Position numbers and translations under genes: made by a program. The notes under the pieces were generated by a model. The model worked only from the letters and a program-made list of their open reading frames with translations, did no database searches and had not been told where the DNA came from. Of a stretch of DNA of 64,000 bases, positions 28,185 through 47,207 are shown in pieces. Source of the stretch: Anas platyrhynchos (Eukaryota; Chordata; Aves; Anseriformes; Anatidae); NCBI RefSeq assembly GCF_047663525.1, contig NC_092611.1, positions 7,787,001 to 7,851,000 of the forward strand, read 5' to 3'. Every line of letters starts with the position of its first letter. The first letter of the stretch is position 1.

Positions 28185-31096
28185 TCATGAGTGCTTTGTT
28201 CTTTTTATTGTCCTGCCTATTCTAAAATCTCTTCTGTCATTGCCAAATACACAGGGAGGGTCTTTTCAGATACCAACCAGGACCGTCTCTCCCAGGACAC
28301 AGCCTGCCTTTAACACCATCCTTGAGAAACCACCCTCCCCCCCCCCCTCCTTTTTTTTTTCACTATGGGAATCTTGAGTAGAATTTAGGCACCATTTTCC
28401 CCTGCCTAGAACAACACAGGGCAATAGTCCTATCTGTATGCAAGAACTGGAAAAGTGAAAGATTTGTCCAAAAGGCATCTTAAGAAGATGCGTGCGTAAT
28501 ACCCGAAGGTGCAGGACTAAAGGACGGCCCTTCTTTACCACCTGAGGTAGCTCTCAAGAAGTTTTCAATTTTCTCCTTTTTTGACTTCACATTATAACAT
28601 CAGAAGGTTATCAGTACTTCACAAGGACTAGGAGAAACAGAGCTGAAGTGAGAGAGAGGTTTACGTAACCTTACCTAAAAATCACTCTGAGCATTATTGC
28701 CATGGTCAGCAATGGCAACTCAGTAGTTATTGTCTAGTCACTCCTCTGATGCTGTGGATTTAGAGTTCGGATTATGCCAAAAATTGCCTTGAGGCCAGGC
28801 ACGTTGGCCTAGGGAAAATGAAGATATCCATCAGAACTGGAAGAGGAGCTATTTTTGGACATTATGGTTTAAGGAACCAGTGCCCAGACTACAAGCGTGC
28901 TTCATCTGGAAAATGTGCTCACGTTGCCAGACTCAGCTCTGGGCTTGAGAAAGATCCTAAGGTGAAGACTGGATCCTAGTAGTTTACTGAAGTTGACACT
29001 GCTCTAAGAAAGGCATTTGGAACAACTGCCAGTTAGAAATCTGGCTTGGGCTTTGACAAATGGAACAACTTCTGTGATTTTTAGCAACACATAATCTGCA
29101 GCAGAACATAAGCAGGGGAAATTCCATATGTAGGAAGCATGCTTTTGATTCACAAGCACTTTGTAATACTTAAAAGCGGTCAGTGTAGCAAAATTTGTCA
29201 GCTCTTGCAAACAGTACGGGCTCCATTGCAGCAGGGGTGTAACACCATCTCCTATATCAAAAGAAAACCTTCTCCCACTTTAAGTACAATTCTACCCCAA
29301 TGTTTCTACCATTTGTTTCCTCATGGTCCTAGTTATTGAGCTCAAATATCTACGTTTGAGGCCAGAAAACTGATTTTATTCTGTTTAAACCACTAAAATT
29401 TAAAAGGTCAGTTTGCATTCACTGAATTTACAGTGTAATTCCTGTGCAGCAGTGGGTCATTTACAATGAATATTGAGACTAATGATCACGTAATACAGAA
29501 TTACTACAAAACTAGGAAAAAGTAACCACTTTCTCCATATTCCTCTAGGTGGTGTTGTAGGATAGCGTGAGAAGACCATCACGGTTACAAGCACAATCAT
29601 TTTACTAAGCTGTCAGTCCTTTTACTGTGAGGACTACGCATCCTATTTACTTGGCATGCTTGTTTGCCTCCAGCTGTCATCCTTTCAGGGTTTTCCCCAG
29701 AAACAGGTTAAAGGCATACCTTGTCTGACTGGCTTGCCTGTTGCTGCTGAACACGGCTCCACAGGTTATTCCTACCACTGTGTCTCTGCGTGCTTGAGAC
29801 GTAAACCTGCTACACAAGGGAAATGGAAGGAACTAAGAATTTTGATACGTGCTAAGTGGAAGGGAGGGTACAGGGGGTTCTTGTATCATACAGCCTCCCA
29901 AATTAGGAGTACTTTGGGATTTATGTTCTCAGCTCCCTCCTTCAGAAGCAAGTGCAAACATGGCACAGGGACTCATCCTTCACTACACGTTTTTCATCAA
30001 TTGCAATGCATTTATAGTCCTCATACCTCATACTCTACATCTGCACTGGTAGCCCAAAGTCCAGAGCAACTTACTGAGCTCAAATATAATAAAAATATAA
30101 AAAATAACTCAAATAATTGAACTCCTTCTGTTTAACACCTCTAATAAATGCTGGGGCTGTAACAAATGGCGGAACATCACCCTAAATGACCTCGTTCCCA
30201 GTCCTGCAGGTCAGAACAACATGATACATACAACCTTTACCTCTGCAATGGAGAACTAGCATATTTCGCAAATAAAAGTGGTGGTGACAGCAGCTAAGGA
30301 ATGACACTAACATTTACAAAGCCATTAACGTGATGAGGGGACTGAAACTTGGGAAGGAGCCGTGCTGCCCACACCCCCGTGCCCTTTGCTCAGCATGCTT
30401 CAAAAGGAGAGTCCATTAACAAATGGGCTGGCAGCTCAGAATGGAGTCATGAGGCCAAAGTCAAGGCTGTACAGAGTCCAAGGCAAATGGAAGAGAATTT
30501 ACACTTCCCCGCATTTCCTCCCGACGGCGTAGAGCTCCCCCTCAAACCTGGCTGGCATGACATGGTCCTTCTGTCTTCAGAGCCCCTGCAAGTGAAAGAA
30601 TTCCCTTGGAGTGCAAGTCATTTGAAGGTACTGAAATGAGGGTCGTGATACATTTAGCGTGATACCTGACAGGACATGAACAAGTCTTTAGATCTAGGTC
30701 ACAGACGTTTGTACACAAAGTCCTTCCTAGGAGACGTATCCTTTGGAGACAGTGCCATTTATTCCTCCTGTTCCCCATCTGCAGGGGACAGTGACTGTTC
30801 CCAACTCCACAGGCATGCACAAAGGAGGAGTAATGAAATCACAGCCTAAATATGTGCATTGGTTTGGGGTTTAAAATATACCCACCATCCAAAGACACCT
30901 GAATTGCTTCTAATGTCATTGGAGAAGCTCCAGAGAAGGGGCAAAGCCAGACTACAGGAATCTCCCCTCTGCCATTTCTCCAGCCCCACACATCTAACCC
31001 ACTGTAGTAAGGGTGAGGGGTTGACAGGCACAAGCAGCAATTCACTGCTCCCTCATCACCTACCCTGGTGCCGTTTGTTCCGCTGGCTCCTCTCTG
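28185..31096 (-). other. SCN3B: SCN3B 3' UTR (end uncertain)
   Basis: Sequence downstream of the SCN3B stop codon on the minus strand, up to the best poly(A) candidate. No other gene is seen here. The boundary with the GRAMD1B tail is unresolved. Confidence 0.45.
28204..28209 (-). terminator. SCN3B: Candidate poly(A) signal for SCN3B
   Basis: On the minus strand this reads AATAAA and is followed by TGCTGTTTGTCTG, a GU-rich element. It would give SCN3B a 3' UTR of about 2.9 kb. Another AATAAA on this strand lies at 29375-29380. Confidence 0.4.
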
Positions 31097-36557
<5,461 letters not shown>

Positions 36558-36580
36558 TGTCGGGAGCGAGGAGCGGCTCC

Positions 36581-36620
36581 CAGCAGCTCCCAGTAGATCC
36601 CAGCAGCTCCCAGTAGATCC
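36581..36620. repeat. 20-bp perfect tandem duplication in SCN3B 5' leader
   Basis: The unit CAGCAGCTCCCAGTAGATCC occurs twice in direct succession, about 25 bp upstream of the SCN3B start codon. Confidence 0.95.
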
Positions 36621-36784
36621 CAGGCTCTGGCAGGAAAACCGGGCTCCTCTCGCCGCCTCGTCCCCGGTGCAACAGGATGCCTGTGGCGAGCCTGGAGGAG
36701 AGAGCTCAGGGTGGGAGGATGCTGCTGAGCGCTCCCGGCTCCTCGGGTGGCGCTTTCCCCGCGGGGTGGGACCCACGGCCCGGC

Positions 36785-36805
36785 GGCAGCACCACGGACA
36801 GGGCC
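36785..36805 (+). promoter_or_regulatory. RE1/NRSE (REST/NRSF) binding site at SCN3B promoter
   Basis: The core CAGCACCACGGACAG is identical to the consensus neuron-restrictive silencer element. The full 21-bp element differs at only three positions (first two bases and base 18). It lies about 230 bp upstream of the SCN3B ATG, inside the CpG island, which fits repression of this neuronal channel gene outside neurons. Confidence 0.75.
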
Positions 36806-37008
36806 GGGGCAGGAGCCAGCAGCAGGTGGCCGCTGCGCCCTCCGGCCACCCCCGCAGCCTCCCCTGGCTGGAAAAAAAGGCTTGTGCCGAGCCCTGCCTA
36901 GCCCGGGCGGGGGGCCCGGCTCTCGGCAAGCATGCGCGGCTTGGGTAGAGCCGGAGGGAGGATGTTAGCGACCTATAGCATCACTTATCCGGCCTCCGAA
37001 ATAAATCC

Positions 37009-37045
37009 GGATGGAGGGAGGGAGAGAGGGAGGAGGGGGGGAGTT
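37009..37045. repeat. (GGGA)n purine-rich simple repeat
   Basis: A run of GGAGGGA-type units upstream of SCN3B, on the edge of the CpG island. Confidence 0.85.
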
Positions 37046-39386
37046 ACCCGTGCGAGGTCACCCAAAGGCCTCCGCCTCTAATGAGGTTAATATTAACGTT
37101 TGTACGGCTCTGAAGGTCGCAGTTGGAAATACTGGGAAATCCTCTCTCCTCATGTTCCAGTCTGGTTCCCTGGGGGTCGATGCCAGCGGCAGGCTGGGCT
37201 TTCTCTTCTTGGCCTGGAGCCACCGCGCCCAGAAGGGCTTCTCCAACTTTGAAGGTCACCGTGGACTGAGAGGGAGAAATGAAGTGCTTGTTAAACGTGC
37301 TCCCTCTTTTTAAAGCGTCTGCTCCGACGGCAGCTCAATAAACAGCACAGTCTATTGAATTAAACCTAACCCATCCCATCAGACGACATGTGAGCAACTT
37401 CCAGTGCCAAAAGCCAGAAGCAAGTGCTGGACACGGGCAGCGTGCAGACGGTCAGACTCACCCGAACAGAAAAAACTGCAGGCAGCAGAGAGCCCCAGCT
37501 CCGAGCCCGTCAGCCGGACGTTTACTCTCAGTAGGGCACAACACTACTGAGGTCCAGACCTGCCTGGTGCTGGGGGCTCGGTGCTGAGGGCACACGCGTG
37601 CAATCTGGTCCCTGTGCTGCATAAGCGAAGCAGGCACAGAACAAAGACAGCGAATGCTTTTCCTAGACATCATCTCATCAGGTTCATGGCAACTGCCTCC
37701 ACAGCACCCGCTAACCCCTCCTGCAACTCCCTTGCATGCTGCATTTCTGCTTTGGCAGAGTGACACGAGGCACGCCAGGGTCCAAGAGGCACCCGCATCT
37801 CCCAGGCACCAAACCACAAATGCACAGGAAGAGAACATCAGGTGCACGAAGAGCCATGCAACAAGTCCAGGGAATTCCTAGCTAAGGACATCTTTCCAGC
37901 TCCTTGCTCTGCTCCGTTATTACCCCCTGGACACGTTGTGCTCTGCCTGGTTCCAAACCACAGCTGGCTGGGAGCAGTGAAACCTTTGCAGCCCTGAAGT
38001 ATTACAGCAGCAACTGACCGGTTGTTTTCTCCTGTCGCCCCGTGCTGTGTTCACAGCTCAACAAAAGGAAGGGCAGACAAAGCCATGGGATTTGCTCCTA
38101 ATTTTTCTGGAACAATCCAGCCTGTGCGTGGCGGATGAGTGCCGATGGAGGGGTTTTTTATAGACACAGGAACTACTGAACAATGTCCGTGGCTATCTCA
38201 TTTGACAACCACCTGTTTCATGAAGCGGGGTGGAAATCACATCTGTTCTCAGGAAGCCAGGTGCACTGCCAGCAAGCACAGGGCACGGATCAGCAGAGTT
38301 GTACTGCGTGTGCTACGGCTGCTCTAGTTACATCTGTCATGGAGAATCCTGCCAGGGACAATAGGGGCTGGAACTGCAGGCTTACGAGGAGGCAGCGGCT
38401 CTGTCATTTGGTCAGCAGCCATTAACTGACCCTTCATCATTTTTTCTCCTTTCTTAGCACAGCCCTGCTCTCAGGTGCCTCAGGGCACCAGCAAGAAACA
38501 GAAGCCTTTCCTCCTCTAACCCCAGGGACTCCAGAACTCATCTGTCAACCAATTTAAATTACAGTAACAAACGAATATCCTTAATGAGTTTGTCCCTCAG
38601 AATCACTCGTGTACAGACCTCAAGCACTGCGCACTACCCATCCTGGTGAGACTGGAGCTCTAATTCCTATTTAAAGGAGACAAACTGTACCCAGAGATGA
38701 AAATCTGGTGAAACTGGGTTTGGATTTGGGTGGATTGTAACACAAAAAGTCATAGGCTAGAGACGTACATGGAGACCACACCCTCTCTCACCTGGCTGTG
38801 AACTTTATTCCTTCACCTAAAGCGTGCTTAGTATACTACAGACAAAACCAAAGGTAATTCAAAATAAATGCTTTTAGTCAGTCCAGTTTATTAAACTGCT
38901 AGAACGTGTTCCTTGGACTTTTTTTTCAGCCATACTGCATGTTTTGAGAATGAAAGGATAAGATACTTTCACTCTTACTGCGATCTGGGCTTAGCTGGGA
39001 ACCGCTCCAACATCTCCACGTGCCTGTCTTGAGCAGACAAGAAACACTGCCCAGACCTCCTCAGAAAAACCTGCAAATACATGGGATGTCGTACTGCAAG
39101 CCTCTTTGAATTTTCCGTGCTGTGAAAGGGGTGGAGAGCACGGATCCTCCACAACCCACCCAAGCCAGGGATGCGCAGCTTCTCCTTCCTGCCCTGATGC
39201 TTCCAGAGGGCAGGTTGGGGACAGGGTGCAGGGTCCTCAGCACCACAAAGCCCTCAGCCATTTTGCTGCTGCAGGGGAAATGCTGAAGGGGACTGAACGG
39301 TGAGGGAGAAATCTCTCTGCAAGAGGCAGCCCAACTCACCGTGCAGGAGTTGCTATGGCAACCCACCCAGTTAATGCTTCACAGGC

Positions 39387-39426
39387 AAAAAAAAAAAAAA
39401 AAGAAAAAAAAAAAGGAAAAAAAAGG
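39387..39426. repeat. A-rich simple repeat
   Basis: Two long A runs and a shorter one separated by G residues. Confidence 0.9.
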
Positions 39427-42269
39427 CTGGCACTTTTGCACAGGCACAACAAGACGAGGAGATAAAAATAAATTCAGCACCCCTGCCCCCACTAATCCTT
39501 CACTCTTATGGTCTCCGAGCCAGGCTACAGGAGTGGGAACACAAAACCTGCATCTCTGGGCTCCGTGTGACAGCCATCACGGCAGCTCCCTCTCCCACCG
39601 CAGTCACATCAGCTCCCGTCAGTGCACATCTCTTCGCCGTGCAGCTACACATCAGCAAAGCTCGTTCCTTGCACAGCCTCTCCTGTCTGGCAGGAGCCAA
39701 CACAGACCCACCCCGGCATCACTCGCTCCCAGTCAGCCGTCCCAGCCTCTGTGCAGTGAGCCAAGAGCAGCAGTGCAAGCTCCCGATGCACAACAAGTGC
39801 TGGGGGAAGGAGCACAAAAAGCGAGGGATCTCCCTTCACACTTGCTCACTGCTGCTCCCCGAGAGCAGCCTCGAGCTGGTACCAAACTAGGAATGGTTTG
39901 CAGCAAAGTCACACACGATAACGCTGATAAGACTGATTTAAAAATGTTGAATTAGATGAAGGCACCCTACCCTAGCACTTTAAAACACATTCTACAGGAA
40001 TCCAGTGTAAGGGCAGACTTCTCTAGTTGTCTTTACAGGACAACTTTAATTCTCTCTTTATGCCACACAAGATTTTAAATGTATTCTCCACGTACGTACT
40101 GACACCTGGCCCCAGTTACTGTAAGCAGCAGACAGTGATACTCACTCCTTGTACACCTTATTTCCTGACCTGCATTTCCAGGCGATGCAGAGCTCCCAGT
40201 GCAGTTCAGGTGCACCCAGCCCCAGCAGCGTGCTCCTCCCGGACCCTCACCCCACACACCAGGGAGGTCCCTGTCAGTGCTTTCACAGCACAGGTACCCA
40301 GAGGAACTGTGCAGCCTGACCTGCTCTCTGTTATAAACATCTGCCTGCATTTGCTTTCCAGCCCTTTTTTCTGATCTATTTCCCCGTGGATGTAACAGAT
40401 TCGGGTTCCCAACACACACACCCCTGCAATTCCTGACAGCTATGCTCCATACTAAATAACCACTCCATTTTCTGTCCTGTACATGCTGCAAAACATCTTT
40501 CCAACATATAGGACTGTGCATGTTCTTGATTTACTACTACTCACAGAGCTTTATGTAGGTCTGTTTGCGCCTGCAGAAGAGACCTGCTGATTTCCGAGGC
40601 CTCTGGATGGGCAATATTCTGGCCCTTTAACACCAGCTGCTTTCCCTTTCTCTTTTCAGTAAGACACACAAGACCCAATCCCTTTGCCATCCTTACCTCC
40701 CAGAGAAAACACAGGCTGTTCAACACGCCTCTATTTATTGTTGGCTCTGAGAATTATTTTCTTTTCACGACAAAGAATGAGGAGGACAGGATACAGAGAG
40801 TCCTTCTCTCTGTAAACAAGAACCAACTGCTCTAGCAAGCTGGCTGCCTGAGCTGTTTGTGAGCCCAGAGTGGTGCTCCCTGTCAGAGAAATGCTTTCTC
40901 AAACCTACAACGGCATTGCATAAGCCAAAGCCTGCGCATGCACAGAGGGCTGGCAGGGTCTGGGGACTTGGATCCCTTTAAGCAGCAGGTGCACTCTGAG
41001 GGCTGGGCTGAAAATTGCCCTCTCTGTCTGAGAAATTGGCACTGAGAGACATTCCTGCACATTGCTAACTCCGTGGTCAGCAACTAAATAAACATTTTTT
41101 CAGACCTTTAGTGCAAGCCATATTTGGAAGCGTGTTACGGTGAACATCCTGGAAATTCTAAGCCCTGGTGTTGCTCCAGGTACTTTTGAGATATTGTTTT
41201 CTGAGACTCAATGCCAACAAAATCAAGTAGTGCATATGCACATAAGCAAGCCTTTGTGTGCTGTAACCGAACTGCTGTTTTACCGATCTGGAATCTAATG
41301 AGGTGGCACTTTCACAAATACGCTTTTAGGCCTCTCCCTCCTCAACCCATTCACTTCAGCAGCAGCTGAAAATCCATTAGCGTCAGATTGCCACACACAT
41401 TCATTCACATTTGCTCATTTAATTTCTAAACTTTTACTGCTAGTAAAATACACCAAAGCATCAATTATTGTAGCACCGTGCAATGACTGTATTTCTGTAA
41501 AAAAAAAAAAATAAATAAGTCTTGCTCATCAAGTGTTACCACCTTACCTTTGCTTAATCAAAGGGCTGGCTGCTGCGGTTTTCTTTAAATGGTGAGCAAG
41601 GCTGAAGCTTGTCACAGCCATTAATAAATGAGGGGAATGCAGCTTTAAGTTCATTTTCAATTCCCCTAAAAGACACCTCTGGGCTACCTCTCAGATGTGG
41701 TTTGTTTACACAGAAGTCCAGGGAATACAAAGGATTCCAAGAGACTTTTTTTTTTTTTTTTTGTACAGCAGATATTTGGTTGGATATACTTACTATCGTG
41801 CAGTCACATCTCCATTGTGAAAGAAACTTTCTTGGTTTTGGTCATGTTGTGTATATATACCTTCTATCTATAGGTTTCCAACTTCCCCTTCCTAGTAATG
41901 CAACTGTCATCATATTTCATCTAAAAGGACAAGTACACATAATACATTAGACATCATGCACAAAAAAAAAAAAAAGAGAAACGTTTTTTCCGGCTTCCGT
42001 ATGGCAAATCAGAAAGGTCTTTTGACAAGTTTGAAAGATATTTTGTCTTCAGACAGTAAGAAACATCTTCCAGGTCAAATTCATAGGTGCTGGGTAAAAT
42101 AACACAAGTTACACAGAGCTTTTAATTTGTAAGAAATTCCTTTTGCTTTCAAAACCACTGTTTTTCAAAGGGAACGTATTGCTCATCCTTCAGCATCCAA
42201 GTAAGCACCTTCTCCTGGCTAGATATTGTGCTACAGCTTGCTGAGCTTCAGGAGTTGTTTTATTAACTT

Positions 42270-42340
42270 AAAAATAAATAAATAAAATAAATAAAAAAGC
42301 AAAACCAACCAACCACCAACAACAACAAAAAAAAAAAGAT
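42270..42340. repeat. A-rich (AAAT)n/(AAC)n simple repeat
   Basis: AAATA units followed by CCAACCAACC and CAACAACAAC and a run of A. Confidence 0.85.
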
Positions 42341-43072
42341 TTAGAATAATCATAGGTTTTCATCCAGAGGCCAAATTCTGTACAGGAAAGCAGAGGTTAC
42401 ATGGAGAAATACCAAGGAAAAAGCGTGTGAATAGATGTGTGCAGGAGATAAAACGTGCCTAGTGCTCGGCTGTGAAGTCCTGGCAAACACCAGCAGTGCC
42501 CTGCAGGGCCGGCAGATAGCGCTGCCCTCTCTGGATTCCCGCAGAGAGCCGGGAGGGGAGAGCCGCTTCCTTCTGGAGCAGGAGGCAAGGGCAGGCGCCT
42601 CTGTTCAGGGAGGTTTTTCAGGCAACACAGACCTGAAGAGTTGGAGACACTGTGTCGCCGTTCCTGTGCTCTCCCATCATTCTGGCTGCATGCATTTGAC
42701 ATCTGATGGTGTTACTGTTTATTATTTATCTTGGAAAGTCCCTGTCACCGAGGAGGCGCTTCTGTCCTGAGATTTCATGACCGGGAGTTCCTCAGGGTCC
42801 CAGCTGGGGACTGATGAAAAGTCAGTGGAGAACAAATCTTTCATCAAGAGCCATGAGGTGTATGAAAAAAGGAATCCCATAACCCTGTAATATGCCATTT
42901 CTGGCATGGATTCTTCTTAATATTCTACCAAGAAACTGGTCCATACCAAACTACTTCATTGCTCTGCAAATTCCCTTTAATTTTCCTCCAAATAGTGTGT
43001 GTGTGTCCATCGCTTACCCCTTTTCCCTGGTTACTGTGAGACTCTTCAGACATACATCAATTCTGTTAGGAG

Positions 43073-43095
43073 AACAAACAAACAAACAAACAAAA
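43073..43095. repeat. (AAAC)n microsatellite
   Basis: About five copies of ACAA/CAAA in a row. Confidence 0.9.
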
Positions 43096-44007
43096 CCAGC
43101 AGCACAAAGCTATGTTAAAGTTGCACGGTAGCTGCCAGGTAGAACGCAATACTTAATACTTCGTGTGCAGCTGCAAACATTGCACTTTCACCCCAAGGAT
43201 CTGAAGTTTTGATTTAGCAAACATAAAATCCCTGCAGCAGAGCAGCTCTCTGGTTGGTGTCTGTTTGGTGCCTGTCAAGTTCTAGAAGCATTTGCCCATA
43301 AAAGACGTACGTGATGCTTAATAAGGACTTCAGAATTAGATTTCTGTGACATGATAAAAGCAAGAGGGATGCAGAAAGCTCTCTGCAGACTGAACCTTGG
43401 GGCACAGTACCAATTCTGACCCACTCCACATGTTTGCCTTGCCTCTCCCTCGCTCCTCCCATTTCACCTCTGTCTCCCCAACAGGTACCCTTATTTCTGT
43501 CATCCTGCTCTGTCTGTGCCTTGCTGCCTCGTACACCATACCTGCAAGCCTCATCAGCCCTTATCCCCTCTCACTACTTGTTTGATGGGCATTTACTCTT
43601 TCCTCCATGGTGCCTCCAAAGATCAGGTGGATCACATTGAACAGAGAGGACACTACACACAAATAGACTGTAACACATGCAGTAATCGATTACAGTGAGT
43701 CACTACTTTTAACTAGAAGCTACAGACTATATAAAAACACTGGCTTTGGCTGTAATTAAAGCACCCGATGCTCTGAGGAGAATGAATCGCTAACTGCTGA
43801 TATCACTATACAGATATCCATGTGCTCCTGCCACACATCAGCCACTTTAAAATAAATAAAGTGATGATAATAAAAAACAAACAACTGTGAAATCAGACAG
43901 GGTGGAAGGCAGAGTGAATAATGCAATTCCAAGAGCAGCCCTCGTACAGAACATAACAAAAGCACCCCTAGTTCTACATCCCGTGGACAGGAGAGCCAGC
44001 AACCTGA

Positions 44008-44095
44008 GTCATGTAATTGCCCGAAGGTCACAGAGGTTGCTTACTTCAAGGTAAGCTGAAACCAGGTCACCAGCTCAAGCCTGTGCTTTGGCAAG
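44008..44095 (+). mobile_element. Degraded MIR-like SINE relic
   Basis: ATGTAATTGCCCGAAGGTCA followed by CAGAG, then AAACCAGGTC and CAAGCCTGTGCTTT, in the order of the MIR 3' half. Identification is from memory of the consensus. Confidence 0.5.
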
Positions 44096-46200
44096 GACTA
44101 AAAATCAGTGCCACATGGAGGACGAAAGAAGTTCAAGAGTGCTCTTGGTCCTAAAGGTACCATAATTATCTGCCCACCCTCAATACTAAATGAACCCAAA
44201 CCCAGCTCTTTGGATGGTACTCACTTTGGGAACAGGAACGGCTTCCTTCCAGCACTGGAGATGGGGATCTCAACTCCAGAACAACTGACACTGCTGAAGG
44301 GCTCTGCCTAACCACTCACACATTCAGAAATACAGGATTTCAGCACGGTGCTTCCAGAAGGCCATTATTATCAGTAACACTTCCTATTAAAATAAAAAGG
44401 TATTTGCTGTTACTTGTAATTGAGAGATAAGCTTGCTGGTCTGATGAGAATTAAATTTTGTCTGCAACTTCCGTAACATTTTCCTTGTTATTTTATACAG
44501 TTGAATGATCAAAACAGGAAATTACTTGTACTGTAATGTCCTTTGTCTTTTTCTTTCATATTAGTATAGATTCAGCTTCAGAGCATTCTTGCCCAGATAC
44601 AATCAGCCGATGATAACAGCAGATTGTGGATAAGGAGCCGTGCTGATTGCATCAGAGAGTGAACACTATACACATATATTTCATTTAAAGAGACAAATAT
44701 ATCCCTCTACATAAAAGCGAAGATGTCAGAAGCTATCAATATAGTCATAAAATCCCAGTAAGAATGAGGTGAAAGGCTACATATGTGACCCAGTAAGGAG
44801 TGGCGTGATCATTTCCATTCCAATGGCACGACACATGGCCTTCAGCCCCTAACAGTACACGAGTTACTAAATTCTGATCATTCATGTACCCAGGATGCTC
44901 ACAGTACCTCTACAGCAGCTAGTTAGTGCTTCCAGGGTAAACAGTCCTTGATTAAAAACAGTTTGGGAAGTACAGTTTTCATTCTAAAACCAGGACATTT
45001 TATATTCTCAAGCCTTTCTAGAGGCTTTTCTGTATAGGATCAGCAGAACAATAGCTGGGAGGCTGAGGGAAGCAGAGGTCTCTCAACCCTTATGCGTGGC
45101 AAGCAAAGGAAGATGATGGGATGTCCACTTTTTGTCAGAAGGCTTCAAACAAAGCCATCTCAGGAGGGAGTTGTGGCTTTTTTTGTTTGTTTGTTTTTTT
45201 GATAAAACAAGTTTTATGCCAGCAATTTCATTACATTAAAAACCAAGCCGTGCACTAAGCAGCACAACCCCGACAGATGTTCCCAGTTGGCTGCACGCAA
45301 CCGTACTCCATTTGCCTGGATTATGTTCTCAGCTCCTGCGTGTAACTGTTCTCCCCACGCGGGGAAGCTGTGGAGAAAGGTGCTCGGTGGGGCTTGGGCT
45401 GCTCTCTGCAGAGCAACTCCCAGCGCTTCGACATCGCTCCTTCCTCCTCCTACACACATCCTGATGTACGCCACACGAGGAATGACATCTCCTAACACAG
45501 GAGCTGTTTGTTCTATAAATAGTCTTTTTCTCACCAACCACAGACGTTACCACCCTTTCCCAGCATCTCAGAGCAACAGCACACAGCACACAACTAGTAT
45601 CAGACTAGTTGATTCTCTAAGAAATGACACCCAGCAACACAACATACAGAAGGCACAAGCATAAAGCTGCTTCTGAAGCAGAAATAAGAATTTCGCACAA
45701 CCTCAGAAAAGCAGGAAGCTTATTTCAATTTATGAGGAAATGTGTTTTCCCATATATGTCACAGTAGCCTCATTCATTCTCTGAAAGCAAGAAATAAAGC
45801 TGCATTTTTAGAGGAACCAAAACCTAAAATAATTAAACAAAAATCACAGCAAAGTATTAACAAGTATCTCAAACACAGCAGCGTATTTGAGTTGATTCAA
45901 AATACCAGAATTGCTCCTAATCTTTAGCAGAACATTAAGCAGGGTATTTTTCCTCTCAATTACTGTAGGGGACATAAAAGCAGAATTTGAAGGATCAGAC
46001 AGACACATAGGGTCAATTCTGCACACAAGCATATGCAAAATGCATTCAGGTTTTGAATATTCCTCCGGTGTCACCTCCTTCTGCTTTCAGTAGGTACTGG
46101 GTACGTATCCATCCATAAACTGATGCAGCCCTTTAACACCTGAGCCCACATGGTACCAGGTCCTCCCACCCAGGAGGCAGAGTGGAGGCAGAGGTAGATC

Positions 46201-46290
46201 GAGGTGAACAGATTTGCTCAAGGCCACAGATTAAATCTGGCCTTGAGGTGAGGGCCCTTAGCTTCCTGTTTCCTGCTTTAATGACCAGGT
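46201..46290 (+). mobile_element. Possible MIR- or L2/L3-like relic
   Basis: GATTTGCTCAAGGCCACAGA resembles the conserved 'CTTGCTCAAGGTCACA' part of ancient amniote SINEs and related LINE tails. The rest is too diverged to assign. Confidence 0.35.
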
Positions 46291-47207
46291 GACACAGCCT
46301 CACCCCACCACTGACCCCCATACCTTCATGGCTGGCCCATGATCACACATGGGCTCATTTGGCAATATCAGTCTTTCTCCTGCCCTTATGCAGCTTGCTC
46401 AGCAAAAGCTTCTCACCTGATTTCCCTTTCTAGGCAGAGCTTTGCAGTCCCTTCTTTTCCCCACATTGTGTTATGCTGTTGGAACATATGGGTGCCAACG
46501 TGCAAGCAGGAAGCACTTCAGGACTTCAAAGTATCAAAAGCTTTTGCTGCTGATGATAGCAGCATCCTCTTACCCTAAATAATTTCACAAGCTGCTGCAG
46601 CAGTGCAGCACAAGGTCCTCTTCCTGTACAATTCTGCTATATGGGAAGAACTGAAACACCACACAAGGCAGGCACACAGTAGGACAGTGGACAAAAATCT
46701 TCTCTTTTGACAGAAAAGGTCAACAACATCAGCAGACCCCATTACCTGTGTCCAGCTGTGCATGTGAAGTATGGTAAGGAGAATGGTAACCTCACAGGAC
46801 CTCGTTCCAATCCTTTAGGAAGCATCATTCCAACTACAGCCCTTTCAGTTACTTTAAGATACTGACACCTTCTAAATCCTGCACAAACCAGAAAAGTTTC
46901 TTTATTCTTCTCTGGGGAGAGAGGGCTCCATTGTTGTAGTTGTTGTACAAATAACAGATGCAAAGTCAGGTGCTGTAGCTCCAGCACAAGGCAAGAGACG
47001 ACTGCTTACTGCAGAATGGAGGAGCAAAAGGAACAGTCAGGCCAATAAATCAGGACTGAACCAAATCTTATCATTTAAACTTCAGAGTCCTTGACTGACT
47101 GCAAAAATCCAATAACGAAACCAACCTTCCTCTTGGTGTTATCTCAGAACGAAATGTTTCATTTGTCCCTCTTGTTCCCATACTTTTCTTCCCTGGGGCA
47201 TTAAGGC

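Noticed and set aside
39341-39955. 204-residue plus-strand frame with a lysine run
   Set aside because: The lysine run is a poly(A) simple repeat read as codons and the rest matches nothing known.
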